DNA of 27,871 bases from DASQDT01 sp036380435 (GTDB lineage Bacteria; Acidobacteriota; Blastocatellia; Pyrinomonadales; Pyrinomonadaceae), in NCBI GenBank assembly GCA_036380435.1, contig DASVES010000007.1, positions 1 to 27,871 of the forward strand, written 5' to 3'. Of this stretch, positions 1 to 6,981 are shown piece after piece (the first letter of the stretch is position 1; every line of letters starts with the position of its first letter). The translations under genes and the position numbers were made by a program. Under the pieces are notes generated by a model, which was not told where the DNA came from, did not search any database, and saw nothing but the letters and a program-made list of their open reading frames with translations.

Positions 1-2
1 CC

Positions 3-224
3 GCAGTGGTGCGCGCTCGCGAGGTCGGCAGGGACAACTGGAAGAAGGAGGCGGGCTACCACCGCCGCTCGCTGGCCGAGACGGCGATGATGCGCCTGAA
101 GACGATCTTCTCCGACAGGCTTCGGGCGCGAGAGTGGCGCAGGCAAGTTACCGAGTTGAGAGTGAGGTGTGTTGCGATGAACCGAATGACGAGCCTGGGG
201 ATGCCGCAGAGCTACGCCGTCTGA
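3..224 (+). CDS. IS5-family transposase, C-terminal part (cut by window edge)
   Basis: The frame is open through the left edge of the window, so only the C-terminal ~73 residues are visible and the true start lies outside. The fragment carries the Y-(2)-R-(3)-E-(6)-K signature that holds the catalytic Glu of DDE transposases of the IS4/IS5 type: Tyr18, Arg21, Glu25 and Lys32 counted from the GTG at 6. The tail (RLRAREWRRQ, then NRMTSLGMP) matches the usual end of IS5-type transposases as I know them. The normal-looking stop at 222-224 followed by a probable IS terminus at 261-276 suggests this end of the element is intact. Activity cannot be judged without the missing N-terminus with both Asp residues. 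Confidence 0.85.
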   Translation, partial: AVVRAREVGRDNWKKEAGYHRRSLAETAMMRLKTIFSDRLRAREWRRQVTELRVRCVAMNRMTSLGMPQSYAV

Positions 225-260
225 GTCATCGGCGAAGCGGGTGAAGTCTACTCACCCTCA

Positions 261-276
261 TTTATGCAACAACGCC
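261..276. repeat. Probable right terminal inverted repeat of the IS
   Basis: The sequence TTTATGCAACAACGCC lies 37 bases after the transposase stop. Its reverse complement starts GGCGTTGTTGCATAAA, a form typical of the ends of IS5-like elements. The bases TAG that follow could be part of a short target duplication. The matching left end is outside the window, so the assignment is inferred. Confidence 0.4.
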
Positions 277-304
277 TAGTAGACGTACTATTAGCCGCCA
301 GTAA

Positions 305-409
305 AGACGCCCATTCGGGCGTCTAATCCGGGGCCGCTCACGGTTTCCCCTTGATTTTCTCAACCCCGCGACGTATTTTGCCGCCCAAGCCTCGCCCGAT
401 TAGACGCCC
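305..409. repeat. Nested inverted repeats between IS end and truncated recombinase
   Basis: An 8-bp perfect hairpin lies at 305-324 (AGACGCCC, loop ATTC, GGGCGTCT). Its right arm extended to GGGCGTCTAATC (317-328) is repeated in inverted orientation as GATTAGACGCCC (398-409), 23 bases before the recombinase ATG. The three related arms next to a tyrosine-recombinase remnant could be recombinase binding sites or a transcription terminator. Neither is shown; there is no T-run after the hairpin. Confidence 0.45.
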
Positions 410-432
410 TCACCCGTCAGGAGCACCTCACC

Positions 433-714
433 ATGTCCCAACTGCTCGACAGGGTGCGCGGAGCCGTCCGCGCCCGCCACTACAGCATCCGCACCGAGGA
501 AGCATACCTCCGCTGGATTCGTGAGTACATCCTCTTCTTTAACAAGCGCCACCCGTCGGAACTCGGCGCCCCGGAGGTCGGCGCCGTCGTCTCTCACCTG
601 GCCGTGCAGCGCAACGTCGCCGCCTCCACGCAGAAGCAGGCGCTCTCGGCGCTCCTGTTCCTCTACCGCGAAGTGCTCGACCAGCCCATCGAGTGGGTAA
701 TATCCGGCTACTAA
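433..714 (+). pseudogene. Truncated tyrosine recombinase / integron-integrase-like, N-terminal domain only
   Basis: The 93-residue product aligns by eye with the N-terminal SAM-like core-binding domain of tyrosine recombinases, particularly integron-integrase and XerC-like proteins: LLDRVRGAVRARHYSIRTEE, YLRWIREYILFF, NKRHP and AASTQKQALSALLFLYREVL are characteristic. Similarity stops around residue 89 (IEWV), after which come four residues and a TAA. The whole catalytic domain with the R-H-R-Y residues is missing; full-length relatives are about 300-330 residues. I see no continuation in other frames downstream. It is a dead remnant or at most a DNA-binding fragment, next to an IS end, marking a rearranged spot. 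Confidence 0.8.
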
Positions 715-743
715 ACTCAGCTTGAACTTAGCTCAAAATGGAA

Positions 744-781
744 GAAGGCCCGCTTCTAACTTTATGTTAGTGCGGGCCTTC
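744..781 (-). terminator. Strong hairpin terminator reading on the minus strand
   Basis: A 10-bp outer stem (GAAGGCCCGC at 744-753 with GCGGGCCTTC at 772-781) continues into a 5-bp inner stem (CTAAC 756-760 with GTTAG 766-770) around a TTTAT loop. On the minus strand the hairpin is followed by TTCCATTTTG, moderately U-rich; on the plus strand no T-run follows. It therefore best fits the end of the minus-strand unit starting near 958. Confidence 0.65.
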
Positions 782-892
782 CGGTGAACTGATGGGACTA
801 GCCTTCCCGACCGCTCACATCAATCCTTTTGAGTGGGTCGCCGCTTCGAACGGAGTCGTGAACGAACTCTCGATAGCGCCGTCCGAAGCTTA

Positions 893-928
893 TCAGGCTT
901 CAGCCACCTCACTGTGATAAGAACTCAT
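893..928 (-). CDS. 11-codon micro-ORF behind a perfect Shine-Dalgarno sequence
   Basis: ATG at 928-926 opens an 11-residue frame (MSSYHSEVAEA) ending in tandem stops TGA TAA (895-890). The ribosome site upstream (937-951 on the minus strand) contains AAGGAGGTGATC, fully complementary to the 12 bases GATCACCTCCTT at the 3' end of 16S rRNA. The gap from GGAGG to ATG is 13 nt, a little long. I do not recognise the peptide. It could be a leader peptide that controls the overlapping stems, or the ORF could be fortuitous and the SD-like sequence could act as RNA. Confidence 0.3.
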   Translation of the reverse strand: MSSYHSEVAEA

Positions 929-936
929 ACTTGTTT

Positions 937-951
937 GATCACCTCCTTTCC
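937..951 (-). promoter_or_regulatory. Full-length Shine-Dalgarno sequence
   Basis: On the minus strand this reads GGAAAGGAGGTGATC, which covers the whole anti-Shine-Dalgarno tail of 16S rRNA. Such complete complementarity is far stronger than the ribosome sites of the other genes in this window, several of which have none. Confidence 0.55.
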
Positions 952-964
952 AGTGTTACCGCCG

Positions 965-993
965 AATATAGACGACAACAAATTGTGCGTCAA
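965..993 (-). promoter_or_regulatory. Near-consensus sigma-70 promoter on the minus strand
   Basis: Minus-strand -35 TTGACG (988-993) and -10 TATATT (965-970) are separated by exactly 17 bases. Transcription would start near 958, seven bases upstream of the Shine-Dalgarno sequence. It lies just past the hutI stop and points to the small unit ending at 744. Confidence 0.6.
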
Positions 994-1028
994 CCGTTAT
1001 TTTCAACAGCCATACGGACGGCCATCTT

Positions 1029-2297
1029 TCAAGCCCCGCGTCGATAGACGAGCCTTCCGGCGATGAACACGGCCCATGCGTGCTCGACGCCGAAGAAGTA
1101 GGCCAGCTCGCGGTAGTCGTGGGCGTCGTGGACGACGAAGTCGGCCAGTTTCCCTTCTTCGAGCGTGCCGAGGTCGCGTCCGCGCCGGAGGCTGTGGGCG
1201 GCGTTGACGGTCGCCGCCGAAAGGCCCTCGGCGGGCGTCATCTTCATGTGCGTCGAGGCGAGCGAGAGCACCATGGTCATCGAGGGCGTGGGCGACGATC
1301 CCGGATTGAAGTCCGTGGCGACGACGACACTGAGGCCGCGCTCGATCATCTGGCGCGCCGGCGGGTACTGCCGCGAGCCGAGCGCGTAGACCGAGCCGGG
1401 CAAAAGCACCGGCTGCACGCCGGCCGCGCGCAAGGCTTCGATCCCGGCGGCGTCGGCGTGTTCGAGGTGGTCGGCCGTCGCGGCGCCGAGTTCGGCGGCG
1501 AGGCGCGCGCCGCCCGAGAGTGAGAGCTGGTCGGCGTGGACGCGCAGTCCCAGACCGTGCGCGCGCGCGGCGAGCAGAATCTCCCGCGACTCATCGACGC
1601 CGAAGACGCGCCCCTCGCAGAACACGTCGCAGAACTCCGCCAGCCCTTCGCCGGCCACGCGCGGCAGCATCTCTTCGATGACGAGTCGGACATACTCGGC
1701 GCGGTCGGCGCGGTGTTCTTCGGGGACTTCGTGCGCGCCGAGGAAGGTCGGCACGAAACGCAGCGGCGTCTCCTCGCCGAGACGCCTGACGACACGCAGC
1801 ATCTTCAACTCGTCCTCGACCGTGAGGCCGTAGCCGGACTTCGCCTCGACGGTCGTCGTGCCCGTCCGCAAAAACCACTGCGCCCGTCGTTTCGACTCCG
1901 CGAAGAGTTCGTCCTCGGAGGCGGCGCGTGTCCGCCTGACGGTCGCACGGATGCCGCCGCCCGCCGCCGCGATCTCCTGATAGGTGGCGCCCTCGGCGCG
2001 TCTCTCGAACTCGTCGGCGCGATTGCCCGCGAAGACCGGGTGCGCGTGCGCGTCCACGAAGCCGGGCGCGACGACCCGGCCGCCCGCGTCGAACACCTCC
2101 GCGTCCCTCTCTATCAGCGGCTCGATCTCGGCGCGCGTCCCCACACGGGCGACTCGTTCGCCACTGACGAGCATCGCGCCGTCCTCGATGATCGACAACT
2201 CGCGCAGCTCCGCGCCGACACGCGGACGGGCCGGGCCGCGCAGGGTGACGAGCTGCGAGCAGTTGACGACAACAAAAGTCTCAGACACTTGCGGCAC
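1029..2297 (-). CDS. hutI: Imidazolonepropionase
   Basis: Cytoplasmic amidohydrolase of histidine degradation that hydrolyses 4-imidazolone-5-propanoate to N-formimidoyl-L-glutamate. The 422-residue length is normal. Metal and substrate motifs of the family are visible: VDAHAHPVFAGNR (His84, His86), VEAKSGYGL (151-158), FLGAHEVP (185-192), VHADQLS (His254), DHLEH (276-280) and ATDFNPGSSPTPSM with Asp329. The ATG at 2297 overlaps the 3' end of the upstream membrane-protein gene by 17 nt, which suggests translational coupling. No other hut gene (hutH, hutU, hutG) is nearby, so the pathway partners must be elsewhere. Identification is firm from the motif series. Confidence 0.95.
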   Translation of the reverse strand: MPQVSETFVVVNCSQLVTLRGPARPRVGAELRELSIIEDGAMLVSGERVARVGTRAEIEPLIERDAEVFDAGGRVVAPGFVDAHAHPVFAGNRADEFERRAEGATYQEIAAAGGGIRATVRRTRAASEDELFAESKRRAQWFLRTGTTTVEAKSGYGLTVEDELKMLRVVRRLGEETPLRFVPTFLGAHEVPEEHRADRAEYVRLVIEEMLPRVAGEGLAEFCDVFCEGRVFGVDESREILLAARAHGLGLRVHADQLSLSGGARLAAELGAATADHLEHADAAGIEALRAAGVQPVLLPGSVYALGSRQYPPARQMIERGLSVVVATDFNPGSSPTPSMTMVLSLASTHMKMTPAEGLSAATVNAAHSLRRGRDLGTLEEGKLADFVVHDAHDYRELAYFFGVEHAWAVFIAGRLVYRRGA

Positions 2298-2613
2298 GCT
2301 CCTTCCTCCGCGCGCGCCGCGAGAGCAGGGCGTAGACGAGGAGTGTGAGGAGCAGGAGGTCGATGAGTCCCGCGGAGGCGACCGCCGCGAAGCTCGGCCC
2401 CTCGTCGGCGTCGCCCGCAGCGCGCGGGAAGACGAGGCGGGTCAGCGGGAGCGGCCACGCGAGGAGGTAATAGAAGAAGCCCGACGCCCACGCGGGCGGG
2501 TGGCCCGGCCTGTACCATTTGTTCAACTGCGCCAGCGCCACCGTGTCGGCGAACATCACGACGGCCGCCAGCACCGCCGACAGCAGCCAACGCTTCCATG
2601 TCTTCTTAATCAT
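2281..2613 (-). CDS. Small membrane protein of unknown function
   Basis: A 110-residue protein with a basic N-terminus (MIKKTWKRW) followed by a hydrophobic segment at about 9-29, a second weaker hydrophobic stretch at about 44-62 and a clear one at about 78-97, ending in a very basic tail (SRRARRKERAA). This predicts two or three membrane spans with positive ends in the cytoplasm. GAGAGAG precedes the ATG as a modest ribosome site. It overlaps the hutI start by 17 nt, so it is probably co-transcribed and coupled with hutI, but I cannot derive a transport role for histidine from that. I do not recognise a family. Confidence 0.7.
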   Translation of the reverse strand: MIKKTWKRWLLSAVLAAVVMFADTVALAQLNKWYRPGHPPAWASGFFYYLLAWPLPLTRLVFPRAAGDADEGPSFAAVASAGLIDLLLLTLLVYALLSRRARRKERAASV

Positions 2614-2630
2614 CGCGCTCTCTCTCGAAA

Positions 2631-2703
2631 ACAGTACCGCGAGCGGTAGCGAGCGGGTGTCCGTGCCGAGGACACACCCGCTCGCTACCGCTCGCGGTAC
2701 TGT
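2631..2703. repeat. 30-bp-arm palindromic repeat, copy 1
   Basis: Arms 2631-2660 and 2674-2703 are perfect 30-bp inverted copies around a 13-base centre. A second copy with the same arm sequence and an unrelated, longer loop lies at 27588-27675. Each arm is itself partly palindromic (TACCGC GA GCGGTA). The element sits in the gap between the NTF2-like gene and the small membrane-protein gene and could act as a terminator or be a REP/MITE-like dispersed element. Confidence 0.85.
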
Positions 2704-2724
2704 GCTTGAGTCAATGAAATCCCT

Positions 2725-3201
2725 TTAGGCCGACGAAGTGTGGTCGTGGACGATGCGCCAGCCGGCGGCGGTGCGGCGGAAGAGGAGCGTGAAGCGTCCG
2801 CGCGGGTCGCCGGAGACGCCCGTGAGATGCCAGCGGCCGACGGCCGCGACGTAGAAGGGGCTGACCGGGCGGAACTCCAGCTCCGTGAATTCGAGCGTGC
2901 CCATCTTCTCGCGGGTGTCGTAGGTTCGCTTGTAGCGGTCGAGGACGGTCTGCCAGCCGCGCGTGACGGCGTCGCCGGAGACGAAGGTGGTCGTCTCCTC
3001 GCGCGCGTAGCCGTCCATGAAGCCCTCGATGTCGCCGCGGTTCCACGCCGCCTGCTGCTCCTCGATCACCTTGCGCACGGCCGTCACCGCCTGCTCGCCC
3101 TCCTTGTCCGAGACCTCGGAGACGTTGGCGCAAGCAGAGTAGAGCGCGGCGGCCGAGGCGGCGAGCGACGCCGCGAGGCCGAGAGAAAGTCTGCGTTTCA
3201 T
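2725..3201 (-). CDS. Secreted NTF2-like (SnoaL/DUF4440-type) protein
   Basis: A 158-residue protein. An N-terminal signal (MKRRLSLGLAASLAASAAAL) precedes Cys24 in the context LYSAC, a poor lipobox, so it may be secreted or a lipoprotein. The mature part has the NTF2-like cone-fold pattern: AVRKVIEEQQAAWNRGDIEGFMDGY near residues 41-65, then GWQTVLDRYKRTY, and a final RFTLLFRRTAAGWRIVHDHTS, typical of SnoaL/DUF4440 ketosteroid-isomerase-like proteins. These usually bind small molecules or lack known activity. I chose the ATG at 3201 because the signal peptide begins there; an upstream in-frame ATG at 3303 adds only basic, unstructured residues. Confidence 0.8.
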   Translation of the reverse strand: MKRRLSLGLAASLAASAAALYSACANVSEVSDKEGEQAVTAVRKVIEEQQAAWNRGDIEGFMDGYAREETTTFVSGDAVTRGWQTVLDRYKRTYDTREKMGTLEFTELEFRPVSPFYVAAVGRWHLTGVSGDPRGRFTLLFRRTAAGWRIVHDHTSSA

Positions 3202-3275
3202 GTCAGCGTACACCTTTCGACGAGATGATTTGCAGTCCCCGCCTGAGTGTTCTTTGTCGGTGGCGGCGCGCCGAA

Positions 3276-4061
3276 TCATACGCCCGCGCGCGCGGCCAAC
3301 CAAGCGCGCACATCCAAGCGCATGGCGGAGGTGAACTCGTGGCCGGCGTCGTAGCTTTTGGTCTCCACGTCGGCGGCGCGTGCGCGCAGGCGCGCGGCGT
3401 AGTCGGCGACGCGCTCGGGCGGGTAGAACTCGTCGCGCGCGCCGTGGAGGTAAAGGACGGAGGCGCGCGTTCGCCGGTAGAGCGTGCTCTCTTCCCAGTC
3501 GCCGGGCAGACCGCCGCAGACGCCGATGACGCCGCGCAAGCGTTCGGCGTGCGTGAAGGCGAAGCGGAAGTTGAGGGCGCAGGTCTGTGAGAAGCCGAGC
3601 AGGAAAACCGCGTCGGGGCGAACCACTGACTGGCGGTCGAGCGCATCGACCAAGTCGAGCAGCGCGCGGTGGTGGAGCGCGACCGACTCCTCGGGGCGGA
3701 AGTTGGTGAGCCAGCCGAAGCCGTAGCGCAGCGGGCCTCCGGACACGCGCGCCTCCTTGATGTGCTGGTGCGGGCCTTGCAGCGACGCGACGGCGAACCC
3801 CTCCGGCGCGACCTCTCGCGCCACGCGCATCATCCAGCCCTTGTTGTCGCCGTAGCCGTGCAGCGCGACCAAGAGCGGCGCGGGAGTCTGCGCCGGCGCG
3901 TGGAGATCGTAGTAGAGCTTGATCTCGGCCGTGAGCGTGCGCTCAGTTTGCAAAGGTTCTCGCTCGGTCTGGTTCATCATGTGGAAACTTTCAGGCTCAG
4001 GCCACGGCTGGCAATCGAGCACATGGAGCCGGGTCAGTGGACTTTTAGTTGACGTATCCAT
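3276..4061 (-). CDS. Alpha/beta-hydrolase, phospholipase/carboxylesterase type
   Basis: A 261-residue serine hydrolase related to the carboxylesterase/YpfH family. Seen: an oxyanion-hole stretch LLVALHGYGDN (63-73), nucleophile elbow LGFSQT (Ser158), acid HGARDEF (Asp210) and base DAGHEF (His241). The elbow is GFSQT instead of the usual GFSQG, an unusual replacement of the last Gly by Thr. The substrate cannot be told. The ATG at 4061 overlaps the helicase stop by 17 nt and follows GGCGGCG, suggesting coupling to the helicase gene; starts at 3980 or 3977 would also keep the whole catalytic domain and are possible. Confidence 0.85.
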   Translation of the reverse strand: MDTSTKSPLTRLHVLDCQPWPEPESFHMMNQTEREPLQTERTLTAEIKLYYDLHAPAQTPAPLLVALHGYGDNKGWMMRVAREVAPEGFAVASLQGPHQHIKEARVSGGPLRYGFGWLTNFRPEESVALHHRALLDLVDALDRQSVVRPDAVFLLGFSQTCALNFRFAFTHAERLRGVIGVCGGLPGDWEESTLYRRTRASVLYLHGARDEFYPPERVADYAARLRARAADVETKSYDAGHEFTSAMRLDVRAWLAARAGV

Positions 4062-6165
4062 CGCCGCCGTTTTCGTTCGTTGGCCCGTCGTTATCATCAG
4101 CCGTCCCGCTCTCCTGCGTCGCGGGGCCGAGTGACAGCGCGTTGTCTTCTTCGAGGCTCCAGACTTCAAAGAGGTCTGGGGGTACTTCGGTGACGAAGCG
4201 GGAGGGGCGCTGGAGGAGGGTCTGGCGGGTGTGGTCGGTGGCGGTGAGGGGGTAGGCGATGTAGAGCTGGTCGCGGGCGCGGGTGATGGCGACGTACCAG
4301 AGGCGGCGCTCCTCTTCTTCGCCCTCGGCGTCGCGCAAAGAGCGGGGGCTGGGGAAGCGTCCGTCGGAGGCCCAGATGAGGAAGACGACGCGCCATTCGA
4401 GACCTTTGGCCTGATGGACGGAGGAGAGCGTGAGCAGTTCGTCTTCTTCGCCGCCGGAGACTACGTCCTCGCCGGTTAAGGGTTGGGGGCCGCCGTAACG
4501 TTCGGTGGAGAGGAGGGCGAGTTCGCCGAGGAAGTCTTCCGTGGAGTTGTAGCGGGCGGCGTAGAGGGCGAGCTGGCGGAGGTCTTCGAGGCGCGTCTCG
4601 GCGTTCTCGTAGTTGGCGGCGAGGTAGGATTCGTAGCCGCGCGCGAGGATGAGTTCGATCTGGCGCGCCGGGGTGGCGCGGGTGTCGTCGGCGAGCAGGC
4701 TTTCGACGAGGGCGCGGAACTCCGTCCAGCCCGTGCCGCGCGTGCGGACGGCTTCGTCGGCGCCGCCGCGCACGACTAAAGCGAGCGGGTCGGGCGCGTA
4801 GGCGAGGCGTTCCCAGACGCGCGCGGCCGTCGCCTGTCCGACGTTCGGGACGAGACGGAGCACGCGCTTCCACGCAAGCTCGTCGCGCGGGTTGACGACG
4901 AGGCGAAGGTAGGAGACCACGTCCTTGATGTGCGCCTGCTCGAAGAAGCGGACGCCGCTGCGGACGGCGTAGGGGATGCCGCGGCGCGTCAGCTCAAGCT
5001 GGAGTTCGAGTGAGTGATAGTGTGAGCGGTAGAGGATGGCGATCTCTTCGAGGGGGACGCCCTCGTCGCGCAGCTCAAGGACGCGGGAGGCGACGAAGGC
5101 GGCCTGCTGGTCGGCGTCGCGGCAGGGGACGAGCGCGGGCGGCAGGCCCAAACTGGGGCGCGCGGCGCGTAGAGTTTTTTCAAACTGCTTGCGGTTGGCG
5201 GCAATCGAGACGTTGGCGACGGCGAGGATTTCGGGCGTCGAGCGATAGTTCGTCTCAAGGCGGAAGGTGCGCGCCTCGGGGTAGCGTTTCGGGAACTCGT
5301 AGATGTTCGCCCACTCCGCGCCGCGCCACGCGTAGATGCTCTGCGCGTCGTCGCCGACGACCATCACGCCCCGGTGCTTGACGCCGAGCAGGTCAACGAT
5401 CTCGGCCTGCAACTTGTTCGTGTCCTGATACTCGTCAACGAGGATGTGCTCGAACTGCTCCTGATAGAGACGCGCGACTTCGTCCTTCTCTTCGAGCAGG
5501 CGCTTCCAGTTGAGCAGCAGGTCGTCGTAGTCCATCACGTTGCGCTCGCGCTTGCGCTCCATGTAGACGCGGTCAACTTGTTTGACGGCCGCCGTCAGCG
5601 GCTCGAAGTAAGGGTGCCGGCGCGCGATTGTATCTTCGATGGGCTGGTCGGTGTTGGTGGCGAAGCTGATCACGTCCTGCAAGACCTCGGCCTTGGGGAA
5701 GCGGCGCGCGCGCGTGTCCACGCCCGCCTCGACGATGCACGCGGAGAGAAGATCGCGCGCGTCCTCCGAGTCGAGAATCGTGTAGTTCGCGGTGTAGCCG
5801 ATTGATTCGGCGTGGCGGCGCAAGCACAGGTTGGCGATGCGGTGGAAGGTGCCGCCCCAGACGCGCCGCGCGGCGTCGGCTTGCGCGCCCGCCAACTGTT
5901 CGACGCGGCGCAACATCTCGCGCGCCGCGCGGTTCGTAAACGTCGCGAGCATGATGCGCGCCGGCGAGACGCCCTGCTCGACGAGGTAGGCGACGCGGTA
6001 GGTGATGGCGCGTGTCTTCCCACTGCCTGCGCCCGCGATGACGAGCGCCGCGCCGGGCGGGGCCGTCGCCACCGCCAACTGTTCGGCGTTCAACTCCTCG
6101 CGGTAGCGCGCCAGCCTGTCCGGCAGCCCGGCCCCCGCGGGCCGCTTGATGACGTATCGCTTCAT
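4045..6165 (-). CDS. UvrD/PcrA-family ATP-dependent 3'-5' DNA helicase
   Basis: A 706-residue SF1A helicase of normal length for a compact PcrA/Rep-like enzyme. Motifs in order: Q-motif LNAEQ (25-29), Walker A GAGSGKT (45-51), ATFTNRAAREM, Walker B DEYQDT (244-249), VGDDAQSIYAWRGA (270-283), TNYRST, SVHQAKGLEW and the C-terminal LWYVAITRARDQLYI. It would unwind DNA in repair or replication restart. I start it at the ATG at 6165 (MKRYVIKRP); the longer open frame to 6303 adds 46 residues without family similarity and runs into the divergent promoter at 6236-6264. Whether it is the uvrD, pcrA or rep orthologue is open. Confidence 0.93.
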   Translation of the reverse strand: MKRYVIKRPAGAGLPDRLARYREELNAEQLAVATAPPGAALVIAGAGSGKTRAITYRVAYLVEQGVSPARIMLATFTNRAAREMLRRVEQLAGAQADAARRVWGGTFHRIANLCLRRHAESIGYTANYTILDSEDARDLLSACIVEAGVDTRARRFPKAEVLQDVISFATNTDQPIEDTIARRHPYFEPLTAAVKQVDRVYMERKRERNVMDYDDLLLNWKRLLEEKDEVARLYQEQFEHILVDEYQDTNKLQAEIVDLLGVKHRGVMVVGDDAQSIYAWRGAEWANIYEFPKRYPEARTFRLETNYRSTPEILAVANVSIAANRKQFEKTLRAARPSLGLPPALVPCRDADQQAAFVASRVLELRDEGVPLEEIAILYRSHYHSLELQLELTRRGIPYAVRSGVRFFEQAHIKDVVSYLRLVVNPRDELAWKRVLRLVPNVGQATAARVWERLAYAPDPLALVVRGGADEAVRTRGTGWTEFRALVESLLADDTRATPARQIELILARGYESYLAANYENAETRLEDLRQLALYAARYNSTEDFLGELALLSTERYGGPQPLTGEDVVSGGEEDELLTLSSVHQAKGLEWRVVFLIWASDGRFPSPRSLRDAEGEEEERRLWYVAITRARDQLYIAYPLTATDHTRQTLLQRPSRFVTEVPPDLFEVWSLEEDNALSLGPATQESGTADDNDGPTNENGGDGYVN

Positions 6166-6235
6166 CGTTCGTGGCTTATAGCACGCCGTCGGGCCGCGCG
6201 CGAAGCGGATTGTTGTCGGCCGCTTCGGACGAGCG

Positions 6236-6264
6236 TTGACTTGACTCCGATGTTGACATATCGT
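6236..6264 (+). promoter_or_regulatory. Promoter for the CARDB-like gene
   Basis: TTGACT (6236-6241) and TATCGT (6259-6264) lie 17 bases apart, giving a leader of about 115 nt before the ATG at 6386. The last nine bases, ACATATCGT, are identical to those of the promoter at 7196-7224. Confidence 0.5.
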
Positions 6265-6385
6265 CGCTGCCGCTTCTGAAACGCTCGAGAGATGGAAACC
6301 CACACGCGTCGCCCGCCCCGGCGTGCGTCAACCCGAACCGGCGTGTCTTCACGACAGCCGCCTTCAGCCGAAACGGAGGAACCCG

Positions 6386-6832
6386 ATGAGGATTAAGAAC
6401 GTCGTCGTTGTAGCCAGCCTGCTGCTCGCCTGTGCGCCGCAAATGCCGCGCGCGCAGGAGAACACCAACAGACCGCGGATCGGCCCGATCAGGATACTCA
6501 GGCCCGACCTGATCGTGAAGGAGTACCAGTTCGCCCCGACCAACAACAAAGGCTTGCGCGTGAGGGTCGCCAACATCGGCAACGGCAACGCGGGCGCGTG
6601 CGTCCTGCGTCTGACCATCCGCAAGATCAACGGCGTCGCGGTCGGCCGGACGATGGACATGAACGTCCCCCCCATCGCGGCGGGCGCCGACGACTGGATC
6701 ACCTTCATCGCCGACGGCATTCTGCCGAAAGCCGTGGACATCAAGGACACGACCTTCAAGCTCAACGTAGACTTCCACAAGGTGGTGAGCGAGTCGAAAG
6801 AGAACAACAACGAGAAGTGGCACAACCTCTGA
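6386..6832 (+). CDS. Secreted CARDB-like domain protein
   Basis: A 148-residue exported protein. A signal peptide (MRIKNVVVVASLLLACAPQ) probably ends after PRAQ near residue 24. The rest fits one CARDB-type Ig-like beta-sandwich: PDLIVKEYQF start, RVRVANIGNGNAG, PPIAAGADDWITF in the middle and the family-like ending LNVDFHKVVSESKENNN, as in adhesion- or surface-related bacterial proteins. No enzyme residues are apparent. The start is fixed by GGAGGA (6375-6380) five bases before the ATG; the longer frame from 6323 lacks a signal peptide. The gene stands alone with its own promoter, divergent from the helicase. Confidence 0.82.
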   Translation: MRIKNVVVVASLLLACAPQMPRAQENTNRPRIGPIRILRPDLIVKEYQFAPTNNKGLRVRVANIGNGNAGACVLRLTIRKINGVAVGRTMDMNVPPIAAGADDWITFIADGILPKAVDIKDTTFKLNVDFHKVVSESKENNNEKWHNL

Positions 6833-6901
6833 GCGGCGACGCGCCGGAGCATCACACACGCGTTAGCCGGTAGCCCGACCGCGGGGGAGGGCCGAACGCG
6901 G

Positions 6902-6976
6902 GAAGGCGGAAGTCGAAAGGGGAAAGTGAAGCAGCGGCAAACGCTCTTTCACTCTTCCCTTTCGACTTCCGCCTTC
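6902..6976. repeat. Four-heptad hairpin, GAAGNCG-like family
   Basis: Arms 6902-6930 and 6948-6976 pair at 27 of 29 positions around a 17-base loop. The left arm reads as four heptamers, GAAGGCG GAAGTCG AAAGGGG and AAAGTGA, more degenerate than in the other hairpins of this class. It lies between the convergent CARDB-like gene and the restriction-modification remnant. Confidence 0.75.
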
Positions 6977-6981
6977 TTCTT

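Larger units (their letters stand above)
744..958 (-). ncRNA. Candidate small transcript with switchable stems and a micro-ORF
   Basis: A promoter at 965-993 and a terminator at 744-781 delimit a transcript of about 215 nt. Inside, plus-coordinate segments 843-853 and 879-889 form an 11-bp stem whose only irregular pair is G-U on the minus strand (it would be an A-C clash on the plus strand). Segment 883-889 can alternatively pair with 896-902 (7 bp, again one G-U only on the minus strand), leaving the tandem stop codons TGA TAA of the micro-ORF in the loop. The two stems share 883-889 and exclude each other, as in attenuators. The transcript, its ends and any function are inferred. Confidence 0.4.

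Noticed and set aside
690..838. GAGTGGGT repeated at 690-697 and 831-838, which could be a target duplication around an insertion
   Set aside because: The segment between has no terminal inverted repeats, and the recombinase frame does not resume after the second copy.
937..951. Resemblance of the plus strand to the 3' end of 16S rRNA (GATCACCTCCTTTC)
   Set aside because: No 16S sequence lies upstream of it; it is better read as a full Shine-Dalgarno sequence on the minus strand.
833..1066. A 77-codon plus-strand frame in the gap before hutI
   Set aside because: It runs antisense through the minus-strand promoter and micro-ORF and into the end of hutI, has no ribosome site and resembles nothing known.
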